The notes: a model not told the origin generated them from the letters alone. A stretch of DNA of 64,000 nt from Pogonophryne albipinna (GCA_028583405.1 CM053256.1:18129534-18193533); one strand, 5' to 3'; shown: positions 1 through 10,213, counted from the first letter of the stretch. Program-made: numbers and translations.

Positions 1-172
1 AAAACACTAGTTTGATGCTAAACATCAAATCCATTTAAGGGAGGAACACTAGAATGTCTTTACGGATATAGATCTTATAATGAAATATAGAAGCGTGGTT
101 GCTTTAAAAACAGTCTTTGTTGGCTGAACTTTTCGCCTCAACTGCTGTATGGTGGCTTGGCTTTATAATTCA

Positions 173-243
173 GCATTGGTGGTTCAGTGGTAGAATTCTC
201 ACCTGCCACGTGGGAGACCCGGGTCCGATTCCCGGCCAATGCA
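173..243 (+). tRNA. tRNA-Gly (GCC)-like gene
   Basis: The 71-bp segment folds as a tRNA. The acceptor arms GCATTGG and CCAATGC pair over 7 bp, the D-arm A box (TGGTTCAGTGGTAG) is intact, and the anticodon loop CTGCCAC carries GCC, so glycine is specified. The anticodon stem is CTCAC/GTGGG, in which an A-T pair replaces the G-C pair usual at this level in vertebrate tRNA-Gly-GCC, so pairing is kept. The T loop reads TCCGATT instead of TTCGATT, changing the nearly invariant T55 and weakening the B box. No intron is present and CCA is not encoded. It is a single copy in the window. It could be a functional divergent gene or a recent tRNA pseudogene; the T55 change makes me cautious. Confidence 0.8.
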
Positions 244-1214
244 ATAGACAGTTCTTTGTTGTCTGAAAATAAAGTATAATGCCTACACCACTTGGACTCT
301 GCTACAGCAAACACACAGGTCTTTGGAGTGTACAAGTAAAGGGATGTTATCCTTGCCGACTCCCATTGATTTGAGAACTCAGTGAGATGCTCGACATCAA
401 ATCACTGTAAGGGATGACCGGTGTTGACCGTGCTGTTGACCTCGCCAGCGTAGTGGTAGTTACGATGTCTTGTGAATGTGGGTAGATGAGTTGTAGAATC
501 TTTGTAAGCCAAGAGGAAAACTAGGTTCCCATTCTCCGCAAATGCAACATAGCTTCAATGTTGTTTGGAATCTGTACTAGCACACAATTAGAGAGTAAAG
601 CTATTGGGTGACTATAGGCATTGAGTCCAATAAAGACCCCTGCTGCTGTGCTACAGTTTGTGGCCCCGATTGGACAAAATACTGTATAAAACAAGAGAAG
701 CAACCTCACTTTTACTTAACTGGAAGTTCTGAGTACTTCTTCCACCTCTGCTTGATAGGAATCGGGATTTATGTTGGAAAAATCATTACAAATTGGCAAT
801 GAGGAACGCTTCACGAATTTGCGTGTCATCCTTGCGCTACCGGAGAGACGTTGTTCTCCAAAATTCTGACCAATGGCTGTCCAGGGTGGTTTCCATCGTT
901 CGCCAATGGGAGGCCGGATCAGGGTCCAAGTCAGAGAATCAAACTTTTGGCGTCCAATCAGTGAGGCGGATTTCTTTCCAAATTCTCTCCTCCGTCCGCC
1001 ATTGTTTCGACCGGGCATTCGACTGAGTGACTTCAAGCAAGCGACACTGTGAGAAAAATGTGCATTAATTATTAGCAAATACGTGTGTAGAAACTGTTAC
1101 AAACGCACTTCTATCTCCGACATTAGTCATACTGAGTTAACCGTGGTGTTTGTACGGTACTTTGTGAACCGCTGATGAACTGCTGTGTGTGTTTACCTAT
1201 GGTGTTTACCTTTA
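244..1214. other. Intergenic stretch without a recognisable gene
   Basis: Short open frames occur on both strands here (for example about 120 codons on the minus strand at 716-1078) but none has a recognisable domain, splice context or repeat signature. I assign nothing to it. Confidence 0.5.
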
Positions 1215-1500
1215 GCTAGCGGCTAGCGGGACGCTACGGAGCCCAGCTATCCGCCCTCTGAAGCTTTTAGAGCCGACATGGGGAGGACAATGTCCCGCTA
1301 ACGCTGTGTGTTTCACATTAGCGGGACGCTACGGAGCTCCGGTATCCGCCCTCTGAAGCTTTTAGGGCCGACTGGGGGAGGAGAATACAACGCTGTGTGT
1401 ATTTATCGCTAAGCTAACGGCTAAGCTAGCTGGACGCTACGGTTCAGGTATCCGTCCTCTGAGGCATTTATTGCGGACAGGTTGAGGAGGATGTCCCGCT
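1215..1500 (+). repeat. Three diverged tandem units of about 100 bp
   Basis: Three successive units start near 1221, 1318 and 1421. Each contains a GGACGCTACGG core, then TATCCGCCCTCTGA or a close variant, then GCCGAC/GCGGACA and GGGGAGGA. Two are separated by CGCTGTGTGT linkers. Divergence between units is moderate. The function is unknown; it lies just upstream of the degenerate gene that starts near 1610. Confidence 0.7.
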
Positions 1501-1609
1501 CCTGTTTGTGTGTAACGGAGCTCAGATGAGAGGGCTCTGATTACAGTTTTAATCCTCCGTCAAACTGCATGTTTTCTGCTATATTTGATGAGAGATAAAA
1601 TGATTTTCT

Positions 1610-3590
1610 GCCACATGGCCACTGTCGATGCAAGAAGAAGGTCGGCCGGTTGTCACAGGGCATCATCAGGCAGCTGGCCCACACCTACAGCTGCCAGTTC
1701 CCAGCTGTACTTATGTACAAGTGAGAGGAATTGACAACATACCGTATTTATGAATGAATATATATATAATGCTGGTTATGTGTTTCTGCAGGCTGTCCTG
1801 TGACCAGAGGGTGGTTACCCAGCTGAAGTCCCGCACTCTGGGCAACAGTGCCACTCAGCTGTGCAACACCCTGCGGGAGCAGCACTCAGACACCTGGATG
1901 CGGAGAGCGATCCAGTACCTCGGCGTGTGCGAGCAGCTCCGGACCTTGTGCAGCGTGATGATGTGGCAGTTTCGGTGTCACAATTTCATTTTTTTTCTTA
2001 CAGCCGCCGTGTGTTTATGCACTCACATTTTAAATCTCTCTCTCTCTCTCTCTCTCTCCAGCCGTCAGCTGGTTAAGGTCCTCATCAGCGTCCTCACCTG
2101 CTCCGAGGGCCTGTCCAGTATGGCGGCCGGATTGATGAGGCGGCACCGACTCGCCGAGGTACCACCCCCCAGCTGATCTACGTGGATCGGGACTGCTGCA
2201 ACAGAGACGGCGTGTCAAAGACAGCTGCCTTGTTTCAGGTCTGGCCTGTCAACACTAGTACTGATAATCATAGTAGAATTATAGCAATATTATTGATCTT
2301 ACACAAAATGACTATTGACCAAAGACACACTAGGTGATAATTACAACATCATATAAACAGTATTTGAGAAAAATTGTACTCCAATAATCAGACAGACTTT
2401 TGTTTCCTTATCACAGGAGTGGGGACAGCTTGTGGTGAGACTGGACATCTGGCACCTGATGCGACGTTTCGCAGCAGGTGTCACCACAGAGAGCCGAGCT
2501 GTACCCCGCCTTCATGAGGCGGCTGTCTCTGTGCATCTTCGAGGTGGACCCCGGAGATGCCCGCCGTCTCATTGAAGCCAAGCGGTCCCAGGCGTTCCTT
2601 CGCGGTCCAAGACAGCGAAGGGGATGAACACCTTCTGTCCTGGGAAGGAGAGTCTCCAACGGTAAGACTCGCTTCAAATATTCCTGTTTCCTGTACCAAA
2701 TATTTGCTGCGCATTAACCCTCACTGTCCTCTCCGTGACTCAGCTGTCTTCTCGGGTTTGTCTTACAGGTTCTCTCGGTGCCAGAAAGACAGGGGGGTGT
2801 CTGTGCTGCTGCAGGGAACTGGCGGCGTCCCTGCAGCAGCTGTGGCTTTCCAGCCTCTCCCGCCAGTGAAAGGGCTGTCCTTTGTACAGGTGGGACAAGG
2901 ACAGCCCTTCCATTACAACATCCCGGAGGTGCCGGGACCTTCAGGGGTGGGTCTGCCTGCCTCATCTGGCCACATCCCTCCTCCTCCCCCTCCTCCTCCT
3001 CTTCGGACACTGCTCCCTGTCCCTCTCATGGCTGCCCCTCCTCCTACTCCTCCTCCTCCTCTTCGATCACTGCTCCCGGCTGTCCCTCTCATGGCTGCCC
3101 CTCCTCCTCCTCTTCCATCACTGCTCCCGGCTGTCCCTCTCATGGCTGCCCCTCCTCCTCCTCTTCGATCACTGCTCCCGGCTGGCCCTCTCATGGCTGC
3201 CCCTGCTGCTCAGCCTCCTCTTCGGACACTGCTCCCGGCTGGCCCTCTCATGGCTGCCCCTGCTGCTCAGCCTCCTCCTCTCCGTGTGCCGAAGACAACG
3301 GCCTACAGGAAGAGGAAGGCGGCAGAGGCTGATGCTGCAAGGGGTGGGCCGTCGCCCGTCAGCAGACGGGTCAGTACACCTGCAGCAAGTGTGGCCAGGC
3401 CAAGAGGATCGACACTGGCCACACTCGCATTGCAGGTGTGTCTCACTGCGCGGCTGCCGGCGGGAAAGCTGTGGAGGAATGGCGCGAGGAGATGAAGAGA
3501 CTCAAAAGGGACCCAGCGGGGGGGGGAATGATGGCTCTTTTTTCTTTAATTGTCTTTTATCTTTATTTATTTAAATCTATTTTAAAATAA
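1610..3590 (+). pseudogene. Degenerate copy of a fish multicopy gene (DUF6729-like)
   Basis: Spliced exon remnants lie at about <=1620-1720, 1792-1944, 2062-2238, 2417-2661 and about 2930-3590, with GT donors and AG acceptors around most. Recognisable peptides in order are QFPAVLMYK, SRTLGNSATQ, YVDRDCCNRDG, VVRLDIWHLMRRFAAGVTTE, LYPAFMRRLSLCIFE, and a C-terminal Zn-binding CSKCGQAK...GHTRIAGVSHC. I know these from a high-copy teleost protein family that I believe is called DUF6729; its enzymatic role is not established. Frameshifts occur in a C run near 2161-2170, near 2500 and near 3365, and the expected middle and post-2620 segments are missing. A poly(A) signal follows at 3586-3591, overlapping the terminal stop codon. 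It is a relic, not a working gene. Confidence 0.65.
2962..3290 (+). repeat. Proline-rich coding minisatellite inside the degenerate gene
   Basis: Five to six imperfect units of about 48-60 bp repeat the theme CTCATGGCTGCCCCTCCTCC ... CTGCTCCCGGCTG. In one frame they encode PPPPPLRTLLP...PLMAAP repeats. Because unit lengths are near-multiples of three, other frames also stay open (Ser-rich, Leu-rich, and Gly-rich on the minus strand). The repeat sits between the body and the C-terminal zinc motif of the DUF6729-like relic. Confidence 0.75.
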
Positions 3591-3733
3591 AACTCTGAAC
3601 TGAACTTTGTGTGGAAACTTTATTTAGAATTCATTACACAACGTCTGATATTTGACTGAATATATATAACATATAACATGCATCATAATACAGCTGTGTA
3701 GAACAAACCTTTCTTTAATCAAATCAGTTTTAT

Positions 3734-6700
3734 TTATTCAGATGTTATGCACTTTCCAGATACTCTTTGTAGTTTATCATCATCATTTACCAAAACCCCC
3801 TGTTTTAGAGTCATATGTGTCAGGCAGTGCTGGCTGAGCTCTTCCTCATCTCTGCCACAGCTGGGGATCGAACCACGGACCTTCCGCTCCGCACGGAGCC
3901 GGGCCCACTTTCCTCTCCTTGCCCCCCTCCTTTCACAGAGAAGAATGGACAGGGGCCTAATAACAGGACCAACATTGATTTTCTCTCTGGCTTCTTTATA
4001 TAGGGTTCTGTGATTGAGTTTCACCTCTGGCCCGGCAGCCTCCGGGTGAGCCCGAAGCCACTTTGCTGCATGGCGGTAGTGCCATGGCTGCTGTTCCGCC
4101 CTAGGCCCCAAGTTGCTCCAGGCCATAAGCTCTCTTGCTTGATAAGAAAAGAAAAGGCGGATAAAAAAACCAGAAGGATGTACTACTGGGCCTGATACTT
4201 CCCTACATAAGGTTGAAACAAAGATGCAGTCCATCTTCAGAGTTAAATGTGGTACATCTCTCCCCCCTGCTTCGACCCCAGCCAGCATGCGGCCTCTTGC
4301 CACATACTCATATCTCCCACCCCATATGAAGCCAAACAAGAGGCGCATGAGAGGCCTCCTCATGCTGACCGGCAACGGATATATGTATGCGAGATATACG
4401 AGGGATGGCAATATATCTACCTTCAGCACTAATACCTTCCCTATGAAGGTCAACTGCCTACTCTTCCAGAGTGACACTTTCCTCTCTACGACCTCAAGCC
4501 GTCTTGCCCAACTCAGGGAAGCACTTTTAGCAGACTCAAACCTGACCCCTAGAACTTTTATAGGCCCTGGGCAGAAAGCAAGACCCCCTGGCACATCCAT
4601 CCTTTCTCTCCATTTCCCAAAAAACTTCACAGAGGACTTTGCACAATTAAGCTTGGAACCAGATGCCCTGCCGAATTCCTCCATGATTTGCAGCGAACGC
4701 ATAAGGCACTCATCCCTATCCAGCAGCAAAGTGGTGTCATCTGCATACTGGGACAGTTTCACCCGTAACCCTCCACTGCCAGGCACCAGAAAACCTCTGA
4801 CCCCTTTGTCTGCCCTGATGGCTGCCGCCAAAGGCTCCATATAGAGCACATATAGCAGTGGTGAGAGAGGGCACCCTTGTCTCACACCTGATTGTAACCG
4901 GAAAACATCGCCTAGGTATCCGTTCACTACTACCCTGCTCCCCACGTGCATGTATAATGTGCGCAACCACCTTATAAAGACTTTACCAAAACCTAGCCTC
5001 TCCAATATGCTGAACATAAATCTCCACTGCACCCTGTCGAACGCCTTGGTTTGGTCAAGAGCAACCAGCATGAGTGGCAGGTTTCTGTCCTCTGCCCAAG
5101 CTATCGCATCCCTGAGGAGCTGCAGGTTCCATCTTGTTGAGCGCCCTGGCACTGCACATGTCTGGTCAACATGAACCAAATGGGGCATTGCTTCGCCTAG
5201 CCTATCAGTGAGAACTTTTGCCAGAAGTTTATAGTCCACACATAGCATGGTCAAAGGTCGCCAGTTGCCTATTTCAGTGCGATCTCCCTTCTTATACAGG
5301 AGGGAGATCACCCCGGTGGCAAAAGACCCGCTCATTTCTCCTGCCTGCAGCACCTCTGTCAGAACCTCCAACAATACTGGCCCTAGTATGCTCCAGAACT
5401 TTGCATACAATTCTACAGGTAAGCCATCAATTCCTGGCACCTTACCCTTGTTCATTCTGTTGAGCGCACCCTCCAATTCGCTAACCGTTAGAGGGAGCTC
5501 TAAAGCCTGCACTATGTCCCCTGGAACCTGGCGCTCAAGCAGTTCCAGGAAATCATCCCCTCTTCCCACATCTTTCTCCTTGAAACTGTCCCTGAAATGA
5601 TCTGTGGCAACCCTCACCACCTGGCACTCTTCTGTCACAACAATACCCTGACTGTCCCTAAACCCTGTCACCACCTGCCTTGCTTTTTTTTCCCGTACCG
5701 AGCTGAAAAAAGCAGCAGAACATGTTTCTGACTGCTCAATGAACTCCGACCGTGATCTCGCCAGGAAAGCCCGGGCCTTGCCTTCAGAGACATGTCTGAG
5801 CATTGCCTTCAAAGAATCGCATACATCTTGATTTATAGTGGAACCACAGTTCCCCTTTGCGTACTCACGCTCTAGGAGTCGCTGCAGATGAGACACCTCC
5901 CTCTTTGACTGTCTTGCCTTCCTTTTGCAATAACCTAAGCAGAAGGTCTTAATTCTGTCCTTGGCTACCTCCCACCACTCTAGTATCCCCTGACACAGCG
6001 GTTTGAGGCCCAACACTCCCTTAAAAAACAAAGGGAACTGTTGGTTGAAAAGCTTTTCCTCCAAAACACTGACATTTAGGCGCCAGTAACCAGGCCCAAA
6101 CGTTTGTGCATCCAAATCTACTCGAAACAGCAGGCCATCGTGGTCAGAAAAGAAAACAGGGATAGTCCTACCTGTGATCAGGTTTAATGACCTGGAAAAA
6201 AACAAATAGTCCAAACGTTTTGCCACGCCTCTTGAGTTACGCCACGTTGGGCTGTCTATGTGTGGCTCGACCCCCTTACCCCCATCTACCAACCCACATC
6301 TAACCATGAGTTGTGAAATATACTGGTCGCTGGCATCCCCTCCCCTCCCCAGCTCAACGTTAAAATCCCCCCCTATAATTACCTGTCTATTGGTAACAAG
6401 AAAAGGCTCCACTGATGTAAACAGATTAGTCCGCTCTGCTGGCGCCTGTGGTCCGTATACCACAATGACCCGCAGCTTCCTTATTCCCCATACGATGTCT
6501 GCCCCTATTGCCCTGCCCTGGTCAATAACAAAAACATCCTCCACCCTTATTTCCTTATAACAAAACAAAATCCCAACCCCCGTAGAGTGAACCCCCCCTA
6601 CACTCCAAATTGATTCCCCTTTCGTCCACTCCCTTGAAAACATTCCCACATCCCCCATGTCTCTCAGATGGACCTCTTGCAAAAAAACTATGGCTACATG

Positions 6701-6793
6701 CAAAGTGCCTAAAAAATCAAAAACAGTCCTTCTTTTAACAGTGTTCCTCATTCCTCTCACATTCAAAGTGAGAACATCAAAATAACTTGTCAT
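3734..6793 (-). CDS. Tx1-clade LINE ORF2 (endonuclease and reverse transcriptase), altered C-terminus
   Basis: A 1019-codon frame encodes a non-LTR retrotransposon polyprotein that nicks DNA and primes cDNA at the nick. The N-terminal APE-type endonuclease shows LNVRGMRN (about residue 10), FLQE with Glu40, GGDFNV (141-146), RLDY and SDHDG (216-220). The central RT shows WRPLTML, LDQTKAFDRV, GVRQGCPLSPLLY and the catalytic QYADD. The motif set and spacing match the L1/Tx1 clade of fish and frogs. No stop or frameshift interrupts endonuclease or RT. The family normally runs past 1200 residues with a C-terminal Cys/His region; here roughly the last 70 residues are unlike the family. The frame ends next to an AATAAATAAA signal (minus strand, about 3727-3736). 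Start chosen: the first ATG before the endonuclease core. Confidence 0.9.
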   Translation of the reverse strand: MTSYFDVLTLNVRGMRNTVKRRTVFDFLGTLHVAIVFLQEVHLRDMGDVGMFSREWTKGESIWSVGGVHSTGVGILFCYKEIRVEDVFVIDQGRAIGADIVWGIRKLRVIVVYGPQAPAERTNLFTSVEPFLVTNRQVIIGGDFNVELGRGGDASDQYISQLMVRCGLVDGGKGVEPHIDSPTWRNSRGVAKRLDYLFFSRSLNLITGRTIPVFFSDHDGLLFRVDLDAQTFGPGYWRLNVSVLEEKLFNQQFPLFFKGVLGLKPLCQGILEWWEVAKDRIKTFCLGYCKRKARQSKREVSHLQRLLEREYAKGNCGSTINQDVCDSLKAMLRHVSEGKARAFLARSRSEFIEQSETCSAAFFSSVREKKARQVVTGFRDSQGIVVTEECQVVRVATDHFRDSFKEKDVGRGDDFLELLERQVPGDIVQALELPLTVSELEGALNRMNKGKVPGIDGLPVELYAKFWSILGPVLLEVLTEVLQAGEMSGSFATGVISLLYKKGDRTEIGNWRPLTMLCVDYKLLAKVLTDRLGEAMPHLVHVDQTCAVPGRSTRWNLQLLRDAIAWAEDRNLPLMLVALDQTKAFDRVQWRFMFSILERLGFGKVFIRWLRTLYMHVGSRVVVNGYLGDVFRLQSGVRQGCPLSPLLYVLYMEPLAAAIRADKGVRGFLVPGSGGLRVKLSQYADDTTLLLDRDECLMRSLQIMEEFGRASGSKLNCAKSSVKFFGKWRERMDVPGGLAFCPGPIKVLGVRFESAKSASLSWARRLEVVERKVSLWKSRQLTFIGKVLVLKVDILPSLVYLAYIYPLPVSMRRPLMRLLFGFIWGGRYEYVARGRMLAGVEAGGRDVPHLTLKMDCIFVSTLCREVSGPVVHPSGFFIRLFFSYQARELMAWSNLGPRAEQQPWHYRHAAKWLRAHPEAAGPEVKLNHRTLYKEAREKINVGPVIRPLSILLCERRGARRGKWARLRAERKVRGSIPSCGRDEEELSQHCLTHMTLKQGVLVNDDDKLQRVSGKCITSE
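3738..3945 (-). other. Foreign-looking 3' tail of the Tx1 LINE with B-box-like motif
   Basis: After about residue 950 the LINE protein stops resembling Tx1 elements. On the minus strand this tail contains GGTTCGATCCCC (about 3866-3877), which resembles a Pol III B box, but no convincing A box or cloverleaf can be built around it. The reading frame stays open through it to the stop at 3734-3736. Either the element ends in a SINE-like tail or it jumped template before reaching its normal 3' end. Confidence 0.4.
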
Positions 6794-6842
6794 GAGGATG
6801 TAATGTTAAGCCTTAGCAAAGGAAAAATTACCCACTCAATGT

Positions 6843-7104
6843 TCACGATGCATAGGGGTCGTCACTGTCCATCTGGTCGGCCCATAACACGGGAAGCATA
6901 CTTGAAGAGGTGGAGGGACACACCGCGCCTCCTTGTGTGTCATCCCCCAAGGAAGGCGGTTGCAGCAGTGGTTCAGCAGATAGCTCCCGGACCAGTGGCA
7001 ACCCTGATGGGAGCACAGCCCCTACAACCCCTGCGTCCTCCTCCATCGTCCCTCCACCCAAACCATGGCCTTCGTCCACTTTGCCCCTTCCCTGGTCATG
7101 GCAG
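6843..7104 (-). pseudogene. C-terminal end of Tx1 LINE ORF1, 5'-truncated
   Basis: Directly upstream of ORF2 on the same strand an open frame ends with MDSDDPYAS about 50 bp before the ORF2 start, as expected for the end of ORF1 in Tx1 elements. Its upstream part passes without a break into DIRS tyrosine-recombinase sequence at about 7105. That marks the 5' truncation point of the LINE copy. No domain of ORF1 is preserved. Confidence 0.5.
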
Positions 7105-7109
7105 GGGAG

Positions 7110-7360
7110 GGGCAAACAAAGAGCTGCTCTGACCGCCTTATACAGGCCATAGCATCAATATACGCCCTTAGGGCATGCACAGGGCACAGCAACTCAGGCG
7201 TGCCGCTCTCCTGTGGAATGTTAAAGCGTGCCAGCTGGATGGGCCGATTGGAGTGGGCTAGTGGAAGCACCTTGGGCAGGAACGCCACATTCGGCCAGAG
7301 GGCAACACCCGAGCCATCGGAGTTCCACCTCAGGCATGTATCGCTCACGAAGAGGGCATG
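7110..7360 (-). pseudogene. DIRS tyrosine recombinase, middle fragment
   Basis: The peptide contains RWNSDGSG...LWPNVAFLPKVL, then CPVHALRAYIDA and RRSEQLFVC, which are landmark blocks of the tyrosine recombinase that DIRS elements use instead of an integrase. The C-terminal HxxR box and catalytic tyrosine are lost at the Tx1 junction. Codons are open across the fragment, but it is far too short to function. Confidence 0.8.
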
Positions 7361-7470
7361 TAGCTCTCCAACTCGCTTCCCTGAGGTTATGGCAAAGAGG
7401 GATGTAAATGCCCTACACCCACGTTACCAGCAGAGGGAGCGGGGAGCGAGAGCACTGCCTTCACCTAGCT

Positions 7471-7817
7471 CAGTGTTTCTCAAACTTTTTCATACCAAGG
7501 ACCACTTAACCAATAAAAAAACACTCGCGGACCACCTAACTCCACAAATATCCAAAAAGACATCGTTTTTTACAAATCGCCTGAAAATGGTACAAACAAG
7601 TGGCAACATGTGTGATGAAGGTGTTTATCTGGGCTATATCATGCAATCGAAAGTGAAAATTAAGCTCGCTCCATTGCGGAGATATTCCCGCGAGAGTGCG
7701 GAAAACTTTTATTTATTTATTTATTTCAAATGTGAAATTTTACCAATATACTCACGGACCACTAGGGGGCGCTCACGGACCACCAGTGGTCCGCGGACCA
7801 CACTTTGAGAAGCACTG
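7471..7817. mobile_element. Non-autonomous hAT element (347 bp) with exact 8-bp TSD
   Basis: The ends are inverted: CAGTGTTTCTCAAA on the left and the complement of CAGTGCTTCTCAAA on the right. The host octamer ACCTAGCT is present on both sides (7463-7470 and 7818-7825). The empty site is preserved in related DIRS repeat units near 57533 and 57825, confirming insertion into the DIRS fragment. The right part contains CGGACCACTAGGGGGCG... GGTCCGCGGACCAC. No transposase is encoded. Confidence 0.93.
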
Positions 7818-8212
7818 ACCTAGCTGGATTAAATAAAGAAGCTTAACACGACAGTTTAGCCAGGCGGCTGCTGCTAGAATCAAGCAACACGTCCACCAGG
7901 AGCGGGGGCGAGAACACTGCCTTCACTGGTTGAGTTAATAACAAAAACACAAAGCTAAGATCAGAAAACTGGCTTCTAAATAAAAAAAGCACGGCTAACT
8001 CCGGTGCTTATCCCAGCGTCAGCCAAGTGGCTGCACAGGCTGGACACAGTTAGGCTGAGCCAGGCTACTGCTAACTAGCTAAACAAGAAAACGCAGCCTT
8101 GCCGGTGTCACGTGGGTCACAGGTGACTTTGTTGTTATTGGTACTCGAGCTGCGCATGCCCGCAATGGACATATCCAGTGCTAAAGCACCGCCTCTGGCG
8201 GTCAGTAGGGAC

Positions 8213-9004
8213 GAAATAGAACCAACTAATTAGAAATGAAGATTACATTTGTAAAAATGAATCCTTTCATTATTTGTTATACATAATGCTAAGTTATCAT
8301 TTTTAGTCAATGTTTGTTACTGAAAACCTGTAAAAAGTCTTACATCCTGTCTGCTTATTCAACGTGGTAATGCATACGTGGCATAACCACAGTGGGAGTA
8401 ACGTAACTTTACGTATAGCCAAACCTACGAATAATTGTATTATTTTATGTAATTATGTATGGATATAATGTTAAAACAATAAAAACCTTACTAAAAATTG
8501 TTTTACTTACATGTTGCAACGATGCTGTTTTCTTCTAAAATGTACAAGCAAACTTTAGTTGGCTTTACATAACCCACCTTAAGAAATGCTTTTTGTTATA
8601 TAAATGTTGTATTTATTTTAGGGTCTAACACTTATTTTAACCTGTCTTCACAACTACGACCTTGCAACTTGACAGTGTTGTTTTACAGTAGCTTGAATAA
8701 CACACAAAATAACCGACAATAAGTTCAAAAAAGGATACAAATATGTTTTAATTAGTAACACATAGTAACGGTAATGGTTGAATTATAACTTACCAATGCA
8801 CAGAATGGTAATGTCGCAGTAAGGAGAGGATGGAAAGGTCTGGAAAGCGAAAGAGAGGAGAGGGTTAGTGCTAGATCGTATACCTCCTGGGTTTTAGGCG
8901 GAAGTGACGTAATCTGCCACCGAGGACAAGAGACGACGCCCTTTACTTTACTGGCTGCTGCCGTCTTCACACAAATAAACCCCTTAAAACCTGTATGATT
9001 TGAC
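8213..9004. other. AT-rich intergenic stretch
   Basis: No gene or bounded repeat is seen. A 250-bp less AT-rich patch at about 8800-8960 holds GGAAGTGACGTAA, which resembles ETS/CRE-like promoter sites, but no first exon can be tied to it. Confidence 0.4.
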
Positions 9005-9009
9005 CTGGC

Positions 9010-9180
9010 TTGACCTGGCTTATCTATAGCCAGTTGAGTAGCACTTGAAATGTTTGGCTCTATGAAACCTGATGTACTTATATGATTCTGTTTTCTTCAA
9101 GGTTGTGTCTTCCTGGTCGATTGTACTTATTGTAAGTCGCTTTGGATAAAAGCGTCAGCCAAATGCAATGTAATGTAATT
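9010..9180 (+). repeat. SINE/LINE-type 3' tail repeat
   Basis: The segment ends TTGTAAGTCGCTTTGGATAA followed by AAGCGTCAGCCAAATGCAATG, a 3' tail shared by very common teleost SINEs and their L2-like LINE partners. The 5' portion (GACCTGGCTTGACCTGGCTT) is a short duplication. No Pol III boxes are clear, so this is probably a 5'-truncated copy. Confidence 0.7.
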
Positions 9181-9449
9181 TAGTTTTCACATGTTTATTG
9201 AAATGAATTTGTCCATCTCTTTATATTATAGTATTACATGTATTATTTTCGGTTGTGTATTTGTGTTTTGAACTTTTCTATTGGATGTTGCGATTTAATT
9301 TCTCCAAGAGAGACAAAAATCACTAAAAGATCTGGTGGATATCTGACCAGTATTTCATCATGGAAGTTAAATCAGAATCATTTCATTATCCTGTGGAGGA
9401 AATGTTGTTTTGTGACAGTTGCTCAATTTTAGAACAAACAAAATAACAT

Positions 9450-9945
9450 ACTTAATACATAGCTAAATGTATATATACACAAGAAGTAAAAGTGTGAATT
9501 AAAAGATAATAAAAATATAATAAAAGGATGAATGTAACTATAGAATAAAAAATTGGCAATGCAAAATAAAATAACCATATGTATATAAACATATAAAACA
9601 AACAAGAAATGAAAGCAGAAATGTTCAATATGATTTTAAATAACAATATTTATGTTGAAATAAGAAGTGAAAGTAAAAGAGGGCAATACAACAAAGATAT
9701 AATAAAATACAATTAAAAGATGTACATTAACATAGGAAGTAAGAATAACAATGTGCAATACAAGATAAATAAAAAGACTAAAAGGATAATGTAACCTTAC
9801 AGAGTTAAAGTAAAAATGTTGCAATACAAGTTGCAATTAAATAGAATACAAATATGTATGGATAAATAAGAAGTTAAAGTTAAAATGTGCAATAAAATAA
9901 CAATATTTACATAAAAAGTCAAATTGCACATTGTACAATATATTT
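9450..9945. repeat. Degenerate AT-rich tandem repeat, about 100-bp period
   Basis: The theme AAGAAGTNAAAGT...AAAATGTGCAATA...AATAACAATATTTA recurs about five times with strong divergence. A single similar unit occurs at 39785-39900, so the family is dispersed. Open frames on the minus strand here (Tyr/Leu/Phe-rich) reflect base composition only. Confidence 0.6.
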
Positions 9946-9948
9946 AAG

Positions 9949-10060
9949 CAATAGCTCACGACAGGCCGTGATATATGCTCATTATATCACAGCTAAGGGG
10001 CGTGGTTCGGCCCGACGCGAAGCGGAGGGTCGACAACCCCCTGAAGTGAGCTATTGCTTT
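9949..10060. repeat. Inverted repeat, arms AGCAATAGCTCAC / GTGAGCTATTGCT
   Basis: Perfect 13-bp arms flank a body with GTGATATATGCTCATTATAT and a GC-rich stretch. The GTGATATA...ATATCAC and TTTTATAAAACGG words recur at the right end of the 12161-12601 element, suggesting both belong to one transposon family, possibly as remnants of a longer element around 9950-12600. Confidence 0.6.
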
Positions 10061-10213
10061 TATAAAACGGTTACCAAGTGTGGCAATATGAAAGAAAAAT
10101 ACACACTCTAATTTAAATAGTTTTTATTAGTAAATAATGATGTTCAAAATAAAAAAGTCCCTCCGTTGCCTTCTGCACGAAACATAGTGCGAGGTGGTTG
10201 CTATGCAACAACA

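Larger units (their letters stand above)
7105..8212 (-). mobile_element. Deleted DIRS-type retrotransposon fragment
   Basis: The minus strand reads from a DIRS terminal repeat (8110-8212, matching the terminus at 62600-62732: same CCGCCAGAGGCGG core and GCTTTAGCACTGGATAT) through internal repeat units (7380-7470 and 7818-8030, like those at 57540-58230) into a tyrosine-recombinase segment at 7110-7360. Gag, RT, RNase H and the recombinase active site are absent. The left side is cut by the Tx1 LINE at about 7105. It belongs to the same family as the larger copy at 56300-62732, in the same orientation. Confidence 0.8.

Noticed and set aside
716..1078. 120-codon minus-strand frame
   Set aside because: No domain, no splice sites, no codon pattern, no similarity I recognise.
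3840..3910. tRNA gene in the Tx1 tail
   Set aside because: Only a B-box-like GGTTCGATCCCC is present; the T stem does not pair and there is no A box or acceptor stem.
4224..6560. Several plus-strand frames of 60-206 codons inside the Tx1 region
   Set aside because: They are antisense to the LINE ORF2 and have no independent features.
9452..9836. Hydrophobic minus-strand frames as small membrane proteins
   Set aside because: They come from AT-rich degenerate tandem repeats; the same repeat occurs elsewhere with broken frames.
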